Source: Amycolatopsis orientalis DSM 40040 = KCTC 9412
GTDB taxonomy: Bacteria > Actinomycetota > Actinomycetes > Mycobacteriales > Pseudonocardiaceae
Length of the DNA stretch: 64,000 bases
Direction of reading: 5' to 3'
Assembly: GCF_000478275.1 (NCBI RefSeq)
Contig: NZ_ASJB01000097.1
Span: 1 to 64,000 of the forward strand
A program made the position numbers and the translations under genes. The notes under the pieces were generated by a model. It was not told the origin of the DNA, searched no databases, and saw nothing but the letters and a program-made list of their open reading frames with translations. Shown here piece after piece: positions 18,604 to 27,303 of the stretch. The first letter of the stretch is position 1. Every line of letters starts with the position of its first letter.

Positions 18604-20697
18604 GTGAGCAGCAGTTCCGAACCGACCCCGCTGTGGGAGCTTCCGGAGCCTCCGAAGGCCGAGCCGGCGCGGAAGGCCAAACCGTCACGCGCCAAGACCG
18701 CCAGCCGCCGGGGAGCGCAGAACCCGGCGCCCGAGAACCCGGTCGCGCGCATCGTCGTGGACATCCCGCTCACGCATCTCGATCGCACCTTCGACTACCG
18801 GATCCCGGAGAAGCTGCACGAGGCCGCCGTCCCCGGCTGCCGGGTGCGCGTCCGGTTCGCGGGCCAGCTCGTCGACGGGTATCTCGTCGAACGTGCCGAA
18901 ACCACGGAGTTCGCGGGGAAGCTCGCGTATATCGACAGGGTGACGTCCAGCGAGCCGGTGCTGCCCCCGGCGCTGCACGCGCTCTGCCGGTCGGTCGCGG
19001 ACCGGTACGGCGGCACGCTCAGTGACGTCCTGCGGCTGGCGATCCCGTCCCGGCACGCGAAGGTCGAGGCCGAACCGCCCGCCGAACCCGCGCCGACGCC
19101 GGAGCCGCCCGAAACCACGGCCTGGGAGAAGTACCAGAGCGGTCCGGCGTTCCTCGAAGCCGTCGCGGAACGGCGTCCGGCCAACGCCGTCTGGCAAGCC
19201 CTGCCGGGTGAGGACTGGCCGCGCCGCCTCGCCGAAGCCGCCGCGGTGGCCGCGGCCGCCGGACGCGGCGTGGTGATGGTCGTCCCCGACCACCGTGATC
19301 TCACGCGTCTGCACGACGCGTGCGTTTCCTTGCTGGGGGAGGGCGCGGTGGTCGCGTTGATCGCCGGGCTGGGCCCGGCCGAGCGCTACCGCCGCTGGCT
19401 CGCGGTGCTGCGCGGCGCGGTGCGCGTCGTCGTCGGCACGCGCGCGGCGATGTTCGCGCCGGTCGCCGACCCCGGCCTGTTCGTGGTGTGGGACGACGGC
19501 GACGATGTCCACCTCGACCAGCACGCGCCGTATCCCCACGTCCGCGACGTGCTGATGGACCGCGCGCACGCCGCGAAGGGGTCGATGCTCGTCGCCGGGT
19601 TCGCGCGGACCGCCGAGGCGCAGTTCCTGGTCGAGTCGGGCTGGGCGCAGCCTCTCGTCGCCGCCCGGCCCGAACTGCGGGCCGCCGCGCCGCGCGTCAC
19701 GCCCGTCGGCGAGGACTTCGACGTCGCGCGGGACGAAGCGGCGAAGGCGGCACGGCTTCCTTCGGTCGCTTTCGAGGCGGCGCGGCAGTCGCTGGCCGGA
19801 GGATTCCCCGTCCTGGTCCAGGTTCCGCGTCGCGGATACGTTCCCGGGCTCGCCTGCGGCAACTGCCGGACGTCGGCGCACTGCCGTCGCTGCGCGGGTC
19901 CGCTTTCCTTGCCCGGCGGCCTGATCGACGGCGCGCCGAGGCCGCCCGCCTGCCGGTGGTGCGGCGTCCCCGAGACGAACTTCCATTGCGCCGCTTGCGG
20001 TTCCGTGCGGCTGCGGGCGGTCGTCGTCGGCTCCAAGCGGACCGCGGAGGAGCTGGGCCGCGCGTTCTCCGGATTCCCGGTGCGGACCTCGGGCGCGTCG
20101 GAGGTGTTGGCATCGGTGCCCGGAAAACCGGCGCTGGTGGTGTGCACGCCCGGAGCCGAGCCGATCGCGGAAGGCGGTTACGGCGCCGCCCTGCTGCTGG
20201 ACGGCTGGGCGCTGCTGGGGCGGCAGGACCTGCGCGCGGGGGAGGAGACCCTGCGCCGCTGGATGGCGGCCGCGGCCCTGGTGCGGCCGGGGACCGAGGG
20301 CGGACGCGTGTTCGTCGGCGCGGAAGCGGGCCTTTCGGTCGTCCAGGCCCTGGTGCGGTGGGATCCGGGCTGGCACGCGAGCCAGGAACTCGCCGAACGA
20401 CGGGAACTCGGCTTCCCGCCCGCGATGCGGATGGCGAGTATCGAGGGCACCCCGGACGCCGTCGCCGGGCTGCTGGACGACCTCGCCCTCCCGGACACCG
20501 GCGAGGTACTGGGCCCGGTGCCGCTCGGCGAGGTCGACGAGGACGGCAACGCCGAACGCGAGCGCGCCCTGGTGCGCGTCGCCCGTCCGCAGGGGAAGGC
20601 GCTCGCCGCCGCCGTCCACGCGGCCGCGGCCCGGCGGGACGCCCGGAAGGCTTCCGAGCCCATCCGGATCCAGCTCGACCCCCTGGAACTCATCTAG
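18604..20697 (+). CDS. priA: PriA-like primosomal protein without helicase motifs
   Basis: PriA restarts stalled replication forks. The 697-residue actinobacterial form keeps the DNA 3'-end binding domain (ARIVVDIPLTHLDRTFDYRI near residue 50) and the zinc-binding cysteines (CGNCRTSAHCRRCAGP, CRWCGVPETNFHCAACG near 415-465). The Walker A lysine motif of helicase PriA is absent: the matching place reads WQALPGEDWPRRLAEA. The DEEH box is WDDGDDVH. ATP-driven unwinding is therefore unlikely, and a structural loading role is inferred, as proposed for mycobacterial PriA. The start is GTG 18604; ATG 18574 is also possible. Confidence 0.9.
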   Translation: MSSSSEPTPLWELPEPPKAEPARKAKPSRAKTASRRGAQNPAPENPVARIVVDIPLTHLDRTFDYRIPEKLHEAAVPGCRVRVRFAGQLVDGYLVERAETTEFAGKLAYIDRVTSSEPVLPPALHALCRSVADRYGGTLSDVLRLAIPSRHAKVEAEPPAEPAPTPEPPETTAWEKYQSGPAFLEAVAERRPANAVWQALPGEDWPRRLAEAAAVAAAAGRGVVMVVPDHRDLTRLHDACVSLLGEGAVVALIAGLGPAERYRRWLAVLRGAVRVVVGTRAAMFAPVADPGLFVVWDDGDDVHLDQHAPYPHVRDVLMDRAHAAKGSMLVAGFARTAEAQFLVESGWAQPLVAARPELRAAAPRVTPVGEDFDVARDEAAKAARLPSVAFEAARQSLAGGFPVLVQVPRRGYVPGLACGNCRTSAHCRRCAGPLSLPGGLIDGAPRPPACRWCGVPETNFHCAACGSVRLRAVVVGSKRTAEELGRAFSGFPVRTSGASEVLASVPGKPALVVCTPGAEPIAEGGYGAALLLDGWALLGRQDLRAGEETLRRWMAAAALVRPGTEGGRVFVGAEAGLSVVQALVRWDPGWHASQELAERRELGFPPAMRMASIEGTPDAVAGLLDDLALPDTGEVLGPVPLGEVDEDGNAERERALVRVARPQGKALAAAVHAAAARRDARKASEPIRIQLDPLELI

Positions 20698-20713
20698 CTC
20701 CCCGCCCACTGCC

Positions 20714-20775
20714 GCATTTCGTCCTCTGAATGCGGTGCTTGCGTGTGCAAGTACCGCATCCAGAGGACGAAATAC
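20714..20775. repeat. 29 bp-arm hairpin of the AGTCCTCT family at a convergent junction
   Basis: Left arm 20714-20742 and right arm 20747-20775 pair with three mismatches around GTGT. The core GTCCTCTGAATGCGGTGCTT is shared with the elements at 41021 and 51458. It lies exactly between the ends of priA and the convergent next gene, so it may serve as a shared terminator. Confidence 0.8.
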
Positions 20776-20781
20776 AGGGGA

Positions 20782-22179
20782 TCAGAGGGTTGTGCCGGGG
20801 ACCGCGAGGACGTCGGCGCGGGGCGAAGCGCCCGGAGTGGGTGTAGTGGGAGTGGCGGGCGGAGCGGGGGTAGGTGCGGTGCCGCCCAGGGCGGCGGTGA
20901 GCAGCGTGACGATCTGCGCCGAGATCGCCGCCCGCCGCGCCTCGAAATCGGCGTCGGTCAGGGCCGCCGGGTCGGCGGGCGTGCCGAGCACCGGCGTGTG
21001 CAGGTGCCCGCCCGCGACACCGTCGAGGCCGAGCCCGGTCCGGAGCCGGTTGCTGCGGTACATCGACTCGTTGGACAGGTAGTTACCGCCGCCTCCGGAC
21101 GCCGCGATCTCACCGGGCTTCGGTGCGTCGGTCCGGCAGACCGCGGTCCCGGTCCCCGGTTTCGTGCTGTCCGGCCAGACACAGAACGCCTGGTTGTACA
21201 GCACCTGGTACGCCCCGGCGGGCGCGGCGAGCATCTTTTCGTACGGCAGCGTGGTTTCGATGAACTGGACGGCGGGCTGCGGCCAGCCGCTCGCGGGCGG
21301 GACCTGGCCGACGACCGAGGCGTCGAGGTTGTCCGGGAAACCACCCCGCCACGCGCCTGCCCACCGCTCGATGTCGAACCGGCCGGGACGGCCCTGGCTG
21401 ATCGTCATGATCAGTTCCGGGCGGCGGAAACGGTTCTTCAGCGCCTCGCCGTAGGCCGCCTCGACGATGCCCGCGTCGAAGTAACTCCACACCACCGGGA
21501 ACGACACGGCCTGCACCAGCGCCGGCCCGGCCGGGGTCTGGATCACCTTGCCGTCGAGGTGCAGCGCGGCCGCGCCGGACGGGTTCGCGATGCGGACGCC
21601 CGCGCCGTTGAGCGTGAACGGGTCGAATCCGCTCACCAGCACGCGGCGCAGCGACGGGCCGAGCGGGAAACGGGCGTCGTCGAGGCCGCGGGCGCCGAGG
21701 TCGAAGGTCTTCAGCAGGTTCGCCCGGGCGGGCGCCGTCAGCGGGAAGCGCGGTGTCCACTGCCGGAGCGCCTTGCTCATCTGCAAGCGCGCCCAGTACA
21801 GCGGGCGGTCGTCGGCCTTGTCGATGCCGCCGAGATCGGGACGACGGCCCTGCGCGCGGTCGACGGCGGTCCGCCAGAGCCCGTCACCGGCGGTCTCAGC
21901 GAGCTTCTCGGCGCGCGAAGCGGTCTTCGTGGCGCAGAGACGCGTCGTGAAGTCGGAGACGAGCTTGTCGAATCCGGCGAGCCGGACGAGTTCCGGGCCG
22001 ACCGCGGGACCGCCCGACGGAAGCGTCGCGGTGAGGCGGTTCTCCTCGACGGTGATCGCGGCCGAGCCGTCGAAGCAGTCGCGGGCGGTCTCGGCTTGCG
22101 CGACGCCGGGGACCGCGAGCACGGGAAGGGCGATGAGCAGCGGGAGGAGCGCGCTCCAGCGCCTGCCGGGAGTCTTCAT
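20782..22179 (-). CDS. secreted pyroglutamyl-peptidase-like (C15 fold) protein, catalytic Cys replaced by Ser
   Basis: A protein of 465 residues with a Sec signal peptide (residues 1-29, cut after AQA). Residues 179-400 resemble pyrrolidone-carboxylate peptidase: RVLVSGFDPF and NPSGAAAL at the start, GRPGRFDIERWAGA with the conserved Glu271, and GGHLHTPVLG with His394. Where the family has the nucleophile in a Y-x-C-N motif, this protein has NYLSNESMY, i.e. Ser369. C15 enzymes are normally intracellular and about 215 residues long, so the signal peptide, the 150-residue N-terminal extension and the lost Cys are all unusual. It may be a serine variant or a non-catalytic binding protein. Confidence 0.7.
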   Translation of the reverse strand: MKTPGRRWSALLPLLIALPVLAVPGVAQAETARDCFDGSAAITVEENRLTATLPSGGPAVGPELVRLAGFDKLVSDFTTRLCATKTASRAEKLAETAGDGLWRTAVDRAQGRRPDLGGIDKADDRPLYWARLQMSKALRQWTPRFPLTAPARANLLKTFDLGARGLDDARFPLGPSLRRVLVSGFDPFTLNGAGVRIANPSGAAALHLDGKVIQTPAGPALVQAVSFPVVWSYFDAGIVEAAYGEALKNRFRRPELIMTISQGRPGRFDIERWAGAWRGGFPDNLDASVVGQVPPASGWPQPAVQFIETTLPYEKMLAAPAGAYQVLYNQAFCVWPDSTKPGTGTAVCRTDAPKPGEIAASGGGGNYLSNESMYRSNRLRTGLGLDGVAGGHLHTPVLGTPADPAALTDADFEARRAAISAQIVTLLTAALGGTAPTPAPPATPTTPTPGASPRADVLAVPGTTL

Positions 22180-22277
22180 GGCACCGCATTCTTCTCATCC
22201 CGGCGGGGCCGCACTACCGACGAACGCAGGTGTGGACGGGTCTTGTCCGGGGTGGACAGGCGGGGCAGACTCGCGCC

Positions 22278-24089
22278 ATGGCCGCGCACAGAAGCATTTT
22301 GGGACGCATCACCGCAGTCACCGCCATCGCCGCGCTGGTCGGCGCCGCCGTACCGGGGACCGCTTCGGCCGCTCCACCGACGCCGAAGTCCCCGGTCGCC
22401 GTCGGCTATCTGGGCGCCGTGTCGAGCATCGACGCGGACGCGACCGCGATCGGCACGAAGATCCTGCGCGAGGGCGGCAACGCCGTCGACGCGGCCGTCG
22501 CGACCGCCGCCGCGCTCGGCGTCACCGATCCGTTCTCCGCCGGATTCGGCGGGGGCGGCTTCTTCGTCTACTACGACGCGCGCACCGGCAAGGTGCACAC
22601 CCTCGACGGCCGCGAGACCGCGCCGTCGAGCGCGAACGAGAACCTCTTCGTCGAGAACGGCAAGGCGATCCCGTTCGCCGAAGCCGTCACCAGCGGGCTC
22701 GGCGTCGGTGTGCCGGGCACGCCCGCCACCTGGCAGGAAGCCCTGCGCAAATGGGGGACCAAGTCGCTGGCGAAGGCGATCAAGCCCGCTGAGGACCTCG
22801 CGCGCAACGGCTTCACCGTCGACCAGACCTTCACCACCCAGATCTCCAACAACGCCGCCCGCTTCTCGGCGTTCCCCTCGACCCGGTCGCTGTACCTGCC
22901 CGGCGGCGCGCCGCCCGCGGTCGGCACGACGTTCAAGAATCCGGACCTCGCGGGCACGTACGCGCAACTCGCCGCGAAGGGCACCGACGTCCTCTACCGC
23001 GGGCCGATCGGCGCGGACGTCGTCAACACGGTGAGGAAGCCGCCGGTCGACCCCGCGTCGGCGCTGAAGGTCCGTCCCGGTGACCTGACCGCGGCGGACC
23101 TCGCGAAATACCGTGTCGTCGAGCGGAAGCCGACCAAGACCCGGTACCGGGGCCTCGACGTCTACGGCATGCCCGCGCCGTCGTCCGGTGGGCTGACCGT
23201 CGGCGAGGCGCTGAACATCCTCGAGAACACGAAGCTCTCCAAGCTGGAGAAGGCCGACTACCTGCACTACTTCCTGGAGTCGACCAGGCTCGCCTTCGCC
23301 GACCGCAACCGGTGGATCGGCGACCCGGCGTTCGTCGACGTCCCGGCGAAGGAACTGATCAGCCAGAAGTTCGCCGACAGCCGCGCGTGCCTGATCGACC
23401 CGGCGAAAGCAGGCGTGAGCCCGGTCGCGCCCGCCGACCCGCGGAACCCGGTGCCGTGCGCGGCGGGGACGAACTCCGCGCCGACGCCGTACGAGGGCGA
23501 GAACACCACGCACCTCACGGTCGCCGACAAATGGGGCAACGTCGTCGCCTACACGCTGACCATCGAGCAGGAGGGCGGCAGCGGCATCGTCGTCCCGGGC
23601 CGGGGGTTCCTGCTCAACAACGAACTGACCGACTTCTCCTTCACCCCGGTGACGCCGGGCGTGCCCGACCCGAACCTGCCCGGCCCGGCCAAGCGGCCGC
23701 GTTCGTCGATGGCACCGACCATCGTGCTCGACCACGGCAAGCCGCTGCTCGCCGTCGGTTCGCCCGGTGGCGCGTCGATCATCACCACGGTGCTGCAGAT
23801 CCTCACCGGCCGTCTCGACCGCGGCCTCCAGCTGGTCGACGCGATCGCGGAACCGCGCGCATCACAGCGGAACTCGGCGGCCGCGCAGGTCGAGCAGGCG
23901 TTCCTCGACCAGACCGAGGTGCTCGCGGCACTGAAGGCCAAGGGACAGGGGTTCTCGACGGCGCCCGCGGAGATCGGCGCCGCGACCGGTGTCGAACGGC
24001 TGCGGGACGGCCGGTGGCTCGCCGCCGCCGAACCGACCCGGCGGGGTGGCGGCTCGGCGGCCGTCGTGCTGCCCTGGCCGCCTCGCTAG
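22278..24089 (+). CDS. ggt: secreted gamma-glutamyltransferase
   Basis: Transfers or hydrolyses gamma-glutamyl groups, for example from glutathione or poly-glutamate. The 603-residue precursor has a signal peptide ending near TASAAPP (about residue 32). The self-cleaving junction ENTTHLTVADKWGNVV supplies the catalytic N-terminal Thr of the small subunit. The glycine loop VGSPGGASIITTV and the early GNAVDAAVATAAALGVTDPF are typical. The start is ATG 22278; upstream codons in the frame look non-coding. It is divergent from the C15-like gene (98 bases), and both act on gamma-glutamyl or pyroglutamyl chemistry, which may be more than chance. Confidence 0.93.
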   Translation: MAAHRSILGRITAVTAIAALVGAAVPGTASAAPPTPKSPVAVGYLGAVSSIDADATAIGTKILREGGNAVDAAVATAAALGVTDPFSAGFGGGGFFVYYDARTGKVHTLDGRETAPSSANENLFVENGKAIPFAEAVTSGLGVGVPGTPATWQEALRKWGTKSLAKAIKPAEDLARNGFTVDQTFTTQISNNAARFSAFPSTRSLYLPGGAPPAVGTTFKNPDLAGTYAQLAAKGTDVLYRGPIGADVVNTVRKPPVDPASALKVRPGDLTAADLAKYRVVERKPTKTRYRGLDVYGMPAPSSGGLTVGEALNILENTKLSKLEKADYLHYFLESTRLAFADRNRWIGDPAFVDVPAKELISQKFADSRACLIDPAKAGVSPVAPADPRNPVPCAAGTNSAPTPYEGENTTHLTVADKWGNVVAYTLTIEQEGGSGIVVPGRGFLLNNELTDFSFTPVTPGVPDPNLPGPAKRPRSSMAPTIVLDHGKPLLAVGSPGGASIITTVLQILTGRLDRGLQLVDAIAEPRASQRNSAAAQVEQAFLDQTEVLAALKAKGQGFSTAPAEIGAATGVERLRDGRWLAAAEPTRRGGGSAAVVLPWPPR

Positions 24090-24091
24090 AA

Positions 24092-24113
24092 CGCAATTAG
24101 TCGGCTAAATGCG
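24092..24113. repeat. short palindrome after ggt
   Basis: CGCAATTAG (24092-24100) and CTAAATGCG (24105-24113) pair with one mismatch around TCGG, right after the ggt stop. The pattern GCAnTnAGTCnnCTnAnTGC links it to the hairpins at 2477, 24249 and 41021. It may terminate ggt. Confidence 0.6.
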
Positions 24114-24248
24114 GGGCTCCGACCAGGTCGCGAGGTGCTTAGGTACCCAGTGGACTCTCGCTGCGCACGACAAGACGGACTCCGGGACCATCACCGGCCA
24201 CGGCGACCGCGCGTGAAGGGTGAGAGACACCGCGACCCGACCTCGCTT

Positions 24249-24270
24249 CGCAATCAGTCGACTGATTGCG
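24249..24270. repeat. 22 bp perfect palindrome upstream of fmt
   Basis: CGCAATCAGT, a central CG, then ACTGATTGCG: a perfect 22-base palindrome 167 bases before fmt. It has the same AGTC-centred layout as the short repeat family. It could be a protein operator or a degenerate repeat copy. Confidence 0.65.
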
Positions 24271-24437
24271 CCGGTCTTCACGAGCCCGGACCCCGCCTGA
24301 CCTCTCGAAACCGAGGGTCGAAGCACCAGGTCGGGCCGATGCGGAGAGCGAGCGCGCCGGGGGCGTGGGGCCCTTCTAGACTGAGCGGCGATGTTCGCCC
24401 AGTCAGAGGTACCCGTCCCCCCGGCGGAGGTGCGTTG

Positions 24438-25364
24438 ATGCGCCTCGTCTTCGCCGGCACCCCCGAACCCGCCGTCCCGTCGTTGCGCGCGCTCCTCGCG
24501 TCCGAACGGCATGAGGTCGTCGCCGTCGTGACCCGTCCGGACGCGCAGGCAGGCCGAGGCCGCCGGGTCGTCCGGTCCCCGATCGGCGCGCTGGCCGACG
24601 AGCACGGGATCGAGGTGCTGACCCCGCCGAAGGCGAGTGACCCCGCGTTCCTCGCCCGGCTCGCGGAGATCGCCCCCGACGCGTGCCCCGTCGTCGCGTA
24701 CGGGGCGTTGCTGCCCCAGGCCGCGCTGGACATCCCGAAGCACGGCTGGGTCAACCTGCACTTCTCGCTGCTGCCCGCGTGGCGCGGCGCCGCGCCGGTC
24801 CAGGCCGCGATCCGCGCCGGGGACGAGATCACCGGCGCCTCGACGTTCCGGATCGTCAAGGAGCTCGACGCGGGCCCGGTCTACGGCGTGATCACCGAGC
24901 AGATCGCGGTCACCGACACCGCCGGGCAACTGCTCGGCAGGCTGGCGGAGTCCGGGGCGAAGCTGCTCGTGTCCACGATGGACGGTATCGCCGACGGCAC
25001 GCTGCGCGCGGTCGGGCAGACCGGCGACGGCGTGAGCTACGCGCCCAAGGTGACCGTCGAGGACGCGCGGGTGTCGTTCGCCGACCCGGCCACCGCGGTC
25101 GACAGGCAGATCCGCGCGGTCAGCCCGGAACCGGGCGCGTGGGCGGAGTTCCGGGGCGAGCGGCTGAAGCTCGGCCCGGTGACGGTCGTCGACGAGCCGG
25201 GGCCCCCGCCGGGCGAGCTGGTCGTGGAACGCAAGCGGGTCCTGGTCGGCACGGCGTCGAAACCGGTGCGGCTGGGCGAAGTGCAGGCGCAGGGCAAGAA
25301 GCGGATGGCGGCCACCGACTGGGCGCGCGGTACGAGGATCGAACAAGGAGAGCGCCTGCAGTGA
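24438..25364 (+). CDS. fmt: methionyl-tRNA formyltransferase
   Basis: Formylates initiator Met-tRNA using 10-formyl-THF. The 308-residue protein has the N-terminal Rossmann formyltransferase domain with VFAGTPEPAVPSLRAL, the catalytic region VVAYGALLPQ and NLHFSLLPAWRGAAPVQ, then a C-terminal OB-like tRNA domain. ATG 24438 is chosen because it lies seven bases after GGAGG and gives the standard MRLVFAGTPE start. It overlaps rsmB as GTGA. The usual partner gene def is not adjacent. Confidence 0.96.
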   Translation: MRLVFAGTPEPAVPSLRALLASERHEVVAVVTRPDAQAGRGRRVVRSPIGALADEHGIEVLTPPKASDPAFLARLAEIAPDACPVVAYGALLPQAALDIPKHGWVNLHFSLLPAWRGAAPVQAAIRAGDEITGASTFRIVKELDAGPVYGVITEQIAVTDTAGQLLGRLAESGAKLLVSTMDGIADGTLRAVGQTGDGVSYAPKVTVEDARVSFADPATAVDRQIRAVSPEPGAWAEFRGERLKLGPVTVVDEPGPPPGELVVERKRVLVGTASKPVRLGEVQAQGKKRMAATDWARGTRIEQGERLQ

Positions 25365-26800
25365 ACGAGCGTAGGGAACGCCGGCCGTCGAGGCCGGAGC
25401 GTGGCCGTCCCGGCCCGCGTAAAGAGGGGCCCAGCCGCCCGCCGCAGGTCGATCCGGCCCGGCAGGTCGCGTTCGACGTCCTGCGCGCGGTACGGGAAAA
25501 GGACGCGTACGCGAACTTGGTGCTGCCGGAGCTGCTGCGCAACCGCCGGATCACCGGCCGGGACGCGGCGCTGGCCACCGAACTGACCTACGGGACCTCC
25601 CGGGCGATCGGCATGCTGGACGCCGTCATCGGGGCCTGCCTGGTGGACCGGTCGCTGGACAAGGTGGACGCGCTGGTGCTGGACGGGCTGCGGCTCGGCG
25701 CGTACCAGCTGCTGCGCACCCGTATCCCCGAGCACGCCGCCGTCGGGTCCACTGTGGACCTCGTCCGCGCGGAAGTCGGTTCCTGGATCGCGGGTTTCGT
25801 CAACGCCGTGCTGCGTTCGGTGTCCGAAAAGGACGAACAGACCTGGCTCGACGAACTCGCGCCGGACGAGGCCGTCGACCCGATCGGCGCGTACGCGCTG
25901 CGGACGGCGCATCCGCGCTGGGTCGCGCGGTCCTTCGCGGAGGCGCTGGGGGACAAGGGAGCCGAACTGAAGGCGGCCCTGGAGGCCGACGACAAGCGGC
26001 CGGACGTGCACCTGGTCGCCCGCCCCGGCGAGATCAGCGCCGACGAGCTGGCCGCCATCACCGGCGGCGACGTCGCCCCGTACTCGCCGTACGGCGTCCG
26101 GATGCCCGCGGGCTCCGGCGATCCCGGCGACGTCGAGCCGGTCAAGGAGAAGCTGGCCGCGGTCCAGGACGAGGGCAGCCAGCTGTGCGCGGTCGCCGTC
26201 ACGAAGGTGCCGCTCACCGGCTCCGACGAACGCTGGCTGGACCTGTGCGCCGGACCGGGCGGCAAAGCCGCGCTGCTGGGCGCGCTCGCGTCGATCAGCG
26301 GCGCGACCGTCGACGCCGTCGAGAAGGCACCGCACCGCGCGAAGCTGATCGAGAACGCCGTCCGCGGGCTTCCGGTGACCATCCACGTCGCCGACGGCCG
26401 CGAGACCGGCCTCGAACCGGGCTACGACCGCGTCCTGGTCGACGCGCCGTGCAGTGGCCTCGGTTCGCTGCGGCGCCGTCCCGAGTCGCGCTGGCGCCGT
26501 CAGCCCAGCGACATCTCGGATCTGACGAAACTGCAGGGCCAGCTGATCACCGCGGCGCTGGACCTGGTCCGGCCCGGCGGCATCGTCACCTACGTCGTCT
26601 GCTCGCCGCATCTGGCCGAGACCGAAGGCGTCGTGGGGGAGACGGCGCGCCGCGCCGGCGTCGAGGTCGTCGACGCGCGGGAGTTCTTCCCCGGCGTCCC
26701 GCAGCTCGGCGACGGTCCGTACGTGCAGCTGTGGCCGCACCGGCACGGCACCGACGCGATGTTCTGCGCCGTCCTGCGGAAGCCGGATTCCGCAGGGTGA
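25361..26800 (+). CDS. rsmB: 16S rRNA (cytosine-967-C5)-methyltransferase
   Basis: Methylates C967 of 16S rRNA. The 479-residue protein begins with a basic low-complexity tail (residues 1-30), then a NusB-like RNA-binding domain (about 32-170, QVAFDVLRAVREKDAYANLVLPEL), then the SAM methyltransferase domain with LDLCAGPGGKAALLGAL, the DAPCSGLGSLRRRPE loop and the catalytic Cys in VVCSPHLAETE. The GTG start overlaps the fmt stop and the next gene overlaps its stop, giving a coupled fmt-rsmB-flavoprotein unit. Confidence 0.95.
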   Translation: MNERRERRPSRPERGRPGPRKEGPSRPPQVDPARQVAFDVLRAVREKDAYANLVLPELLRNRRITGRDAALATELTYGTSRAIGMLDAVIGACLVDRSLDKVDALVLDGLRLGAYQLLRTRIPEHAAVGSTVDLVRAEVGSWIAGFVNAVLRSVSEKDEQTWLDELAPDEAVDPIGAYALRTAHPRWVARSFAEALGDKGAELKAALEADDKRPDVHLVARPGEISADELAAITGGDVAPYSPYGVRMPAGSGDPGDVEPVKEKLAAVQDEGSQLCAVAVTKVPLTGSDERWLDLCAGPGGKAALLGALASISGATVDAVEKAPHRAKLIENAVRGLPVTIHVADGRETGLEPGYDRVLVDAPCSGLGSLRRRPESRWRRQPSDISDLTKLQGQLITAALDLVRPGGIVTYVVCSPHLAETEGVVGETARRAGVEVVDAREFFPGVPQLGDGPYVQLWPHRHGTDAMFCAVLRKPDSAG

Positions 26801-27303
26801 GCAGGGTTCTCGGCCTGGTCGCGAGCTCGTGCGGCGGACTGGACACCCGGTTCGCCGCGCAGCTCGCGCGACCGGCCGCGGACCGCGGCTGGGAGCTCGC
26901 GATCACGCTCACCCCGACCGCGGCCCGCTGGCTGGAGGCGACCGGCGGGATCGACGACCTGGAGAAGGTCACCGATCTGCCGGTCCGCAGCACCGGCAGG
27001 CTGCCGGGCGAGCCCCGGCCGCATCCGGATCCCACGGTGTTCCTGTTCGCCCCCGCGAGCGCGAACTCCGTGGCGAAACTGGCGCTGGGCATCGCCGACA
27101 ACCAGGCGCTGACCCTGCTCGGCGACGTCCTCGGCACACCCGGCGTGACGATCGTGCTGGGCTACCAGATCCAGGACACCCGGGTGCACCACCCGGCCTG
27201 GCGACGGCATCTCGACACGCTCGCCTCCGCCGGGGTCACCACCGCCCGGCTCACCCCCGAGGCACCGTGGACGTCCGTGCTGGACCTGCTCCCGGCGGTC
27301 TAG
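26797..27303 (+). CDS. flavoprotein of the CoaC (phosphopantothenoylcysteine decarboxylase) fold
   Basis: A protein of 168 residues starting at a GTG that overlaps the rsmB stop. The N-terminal VLGLVASSCGGLDTRF and central FLFAPASANSVAKLALGIADNQAL match the HFCD flavoprotein family, which binds FMN and decarboxylates C-terminal cysteines of small molecules or peptides. The main CoA enzyme coaBC is already at 15824, so this is a second, separate member with an unknown substrate. The PAMxxxM motif seen in CoaC is absent, so the activity may differ. It ends tail to tail with the next gene. Confidence 0.75.
   Translation: MSRVLGLVASSCGGLDTRFAAQLARPAADRGWELAITLTPTAARWLEATGGIDDLEKVTDLPVRSTGRLPGEPRPHPDPTVFLFAPASANSVAKLALGIADNQALTLLGDVLGTPGVTIVLGYQIQDTRVHHPAWRRHLDTLASAGVTTARLTPEAPWTSVLDLLPAV

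Larger units (their letters stand above)
24090..24437. other. ggt-fmt gap with two short palindromes
   Basis: A 348-base stretch with no convincing gene; the fmt frame is open through it only because stop codons are rare. It holds inverted repeats at 24092-24113 and 24249-24270 (annotated separately) and the fmt ribosome binding site GGAGG at 24426-24430. No promoter was recognised with confidence. Confidence 0.55.

Noticed and set aside
20743..23034. 763-codon plus-strand frame across the C15-like gene and ggt
   Set aside because: Crosses both strands' real genes and the start of ggt; Arg/Pro-rich shadow.
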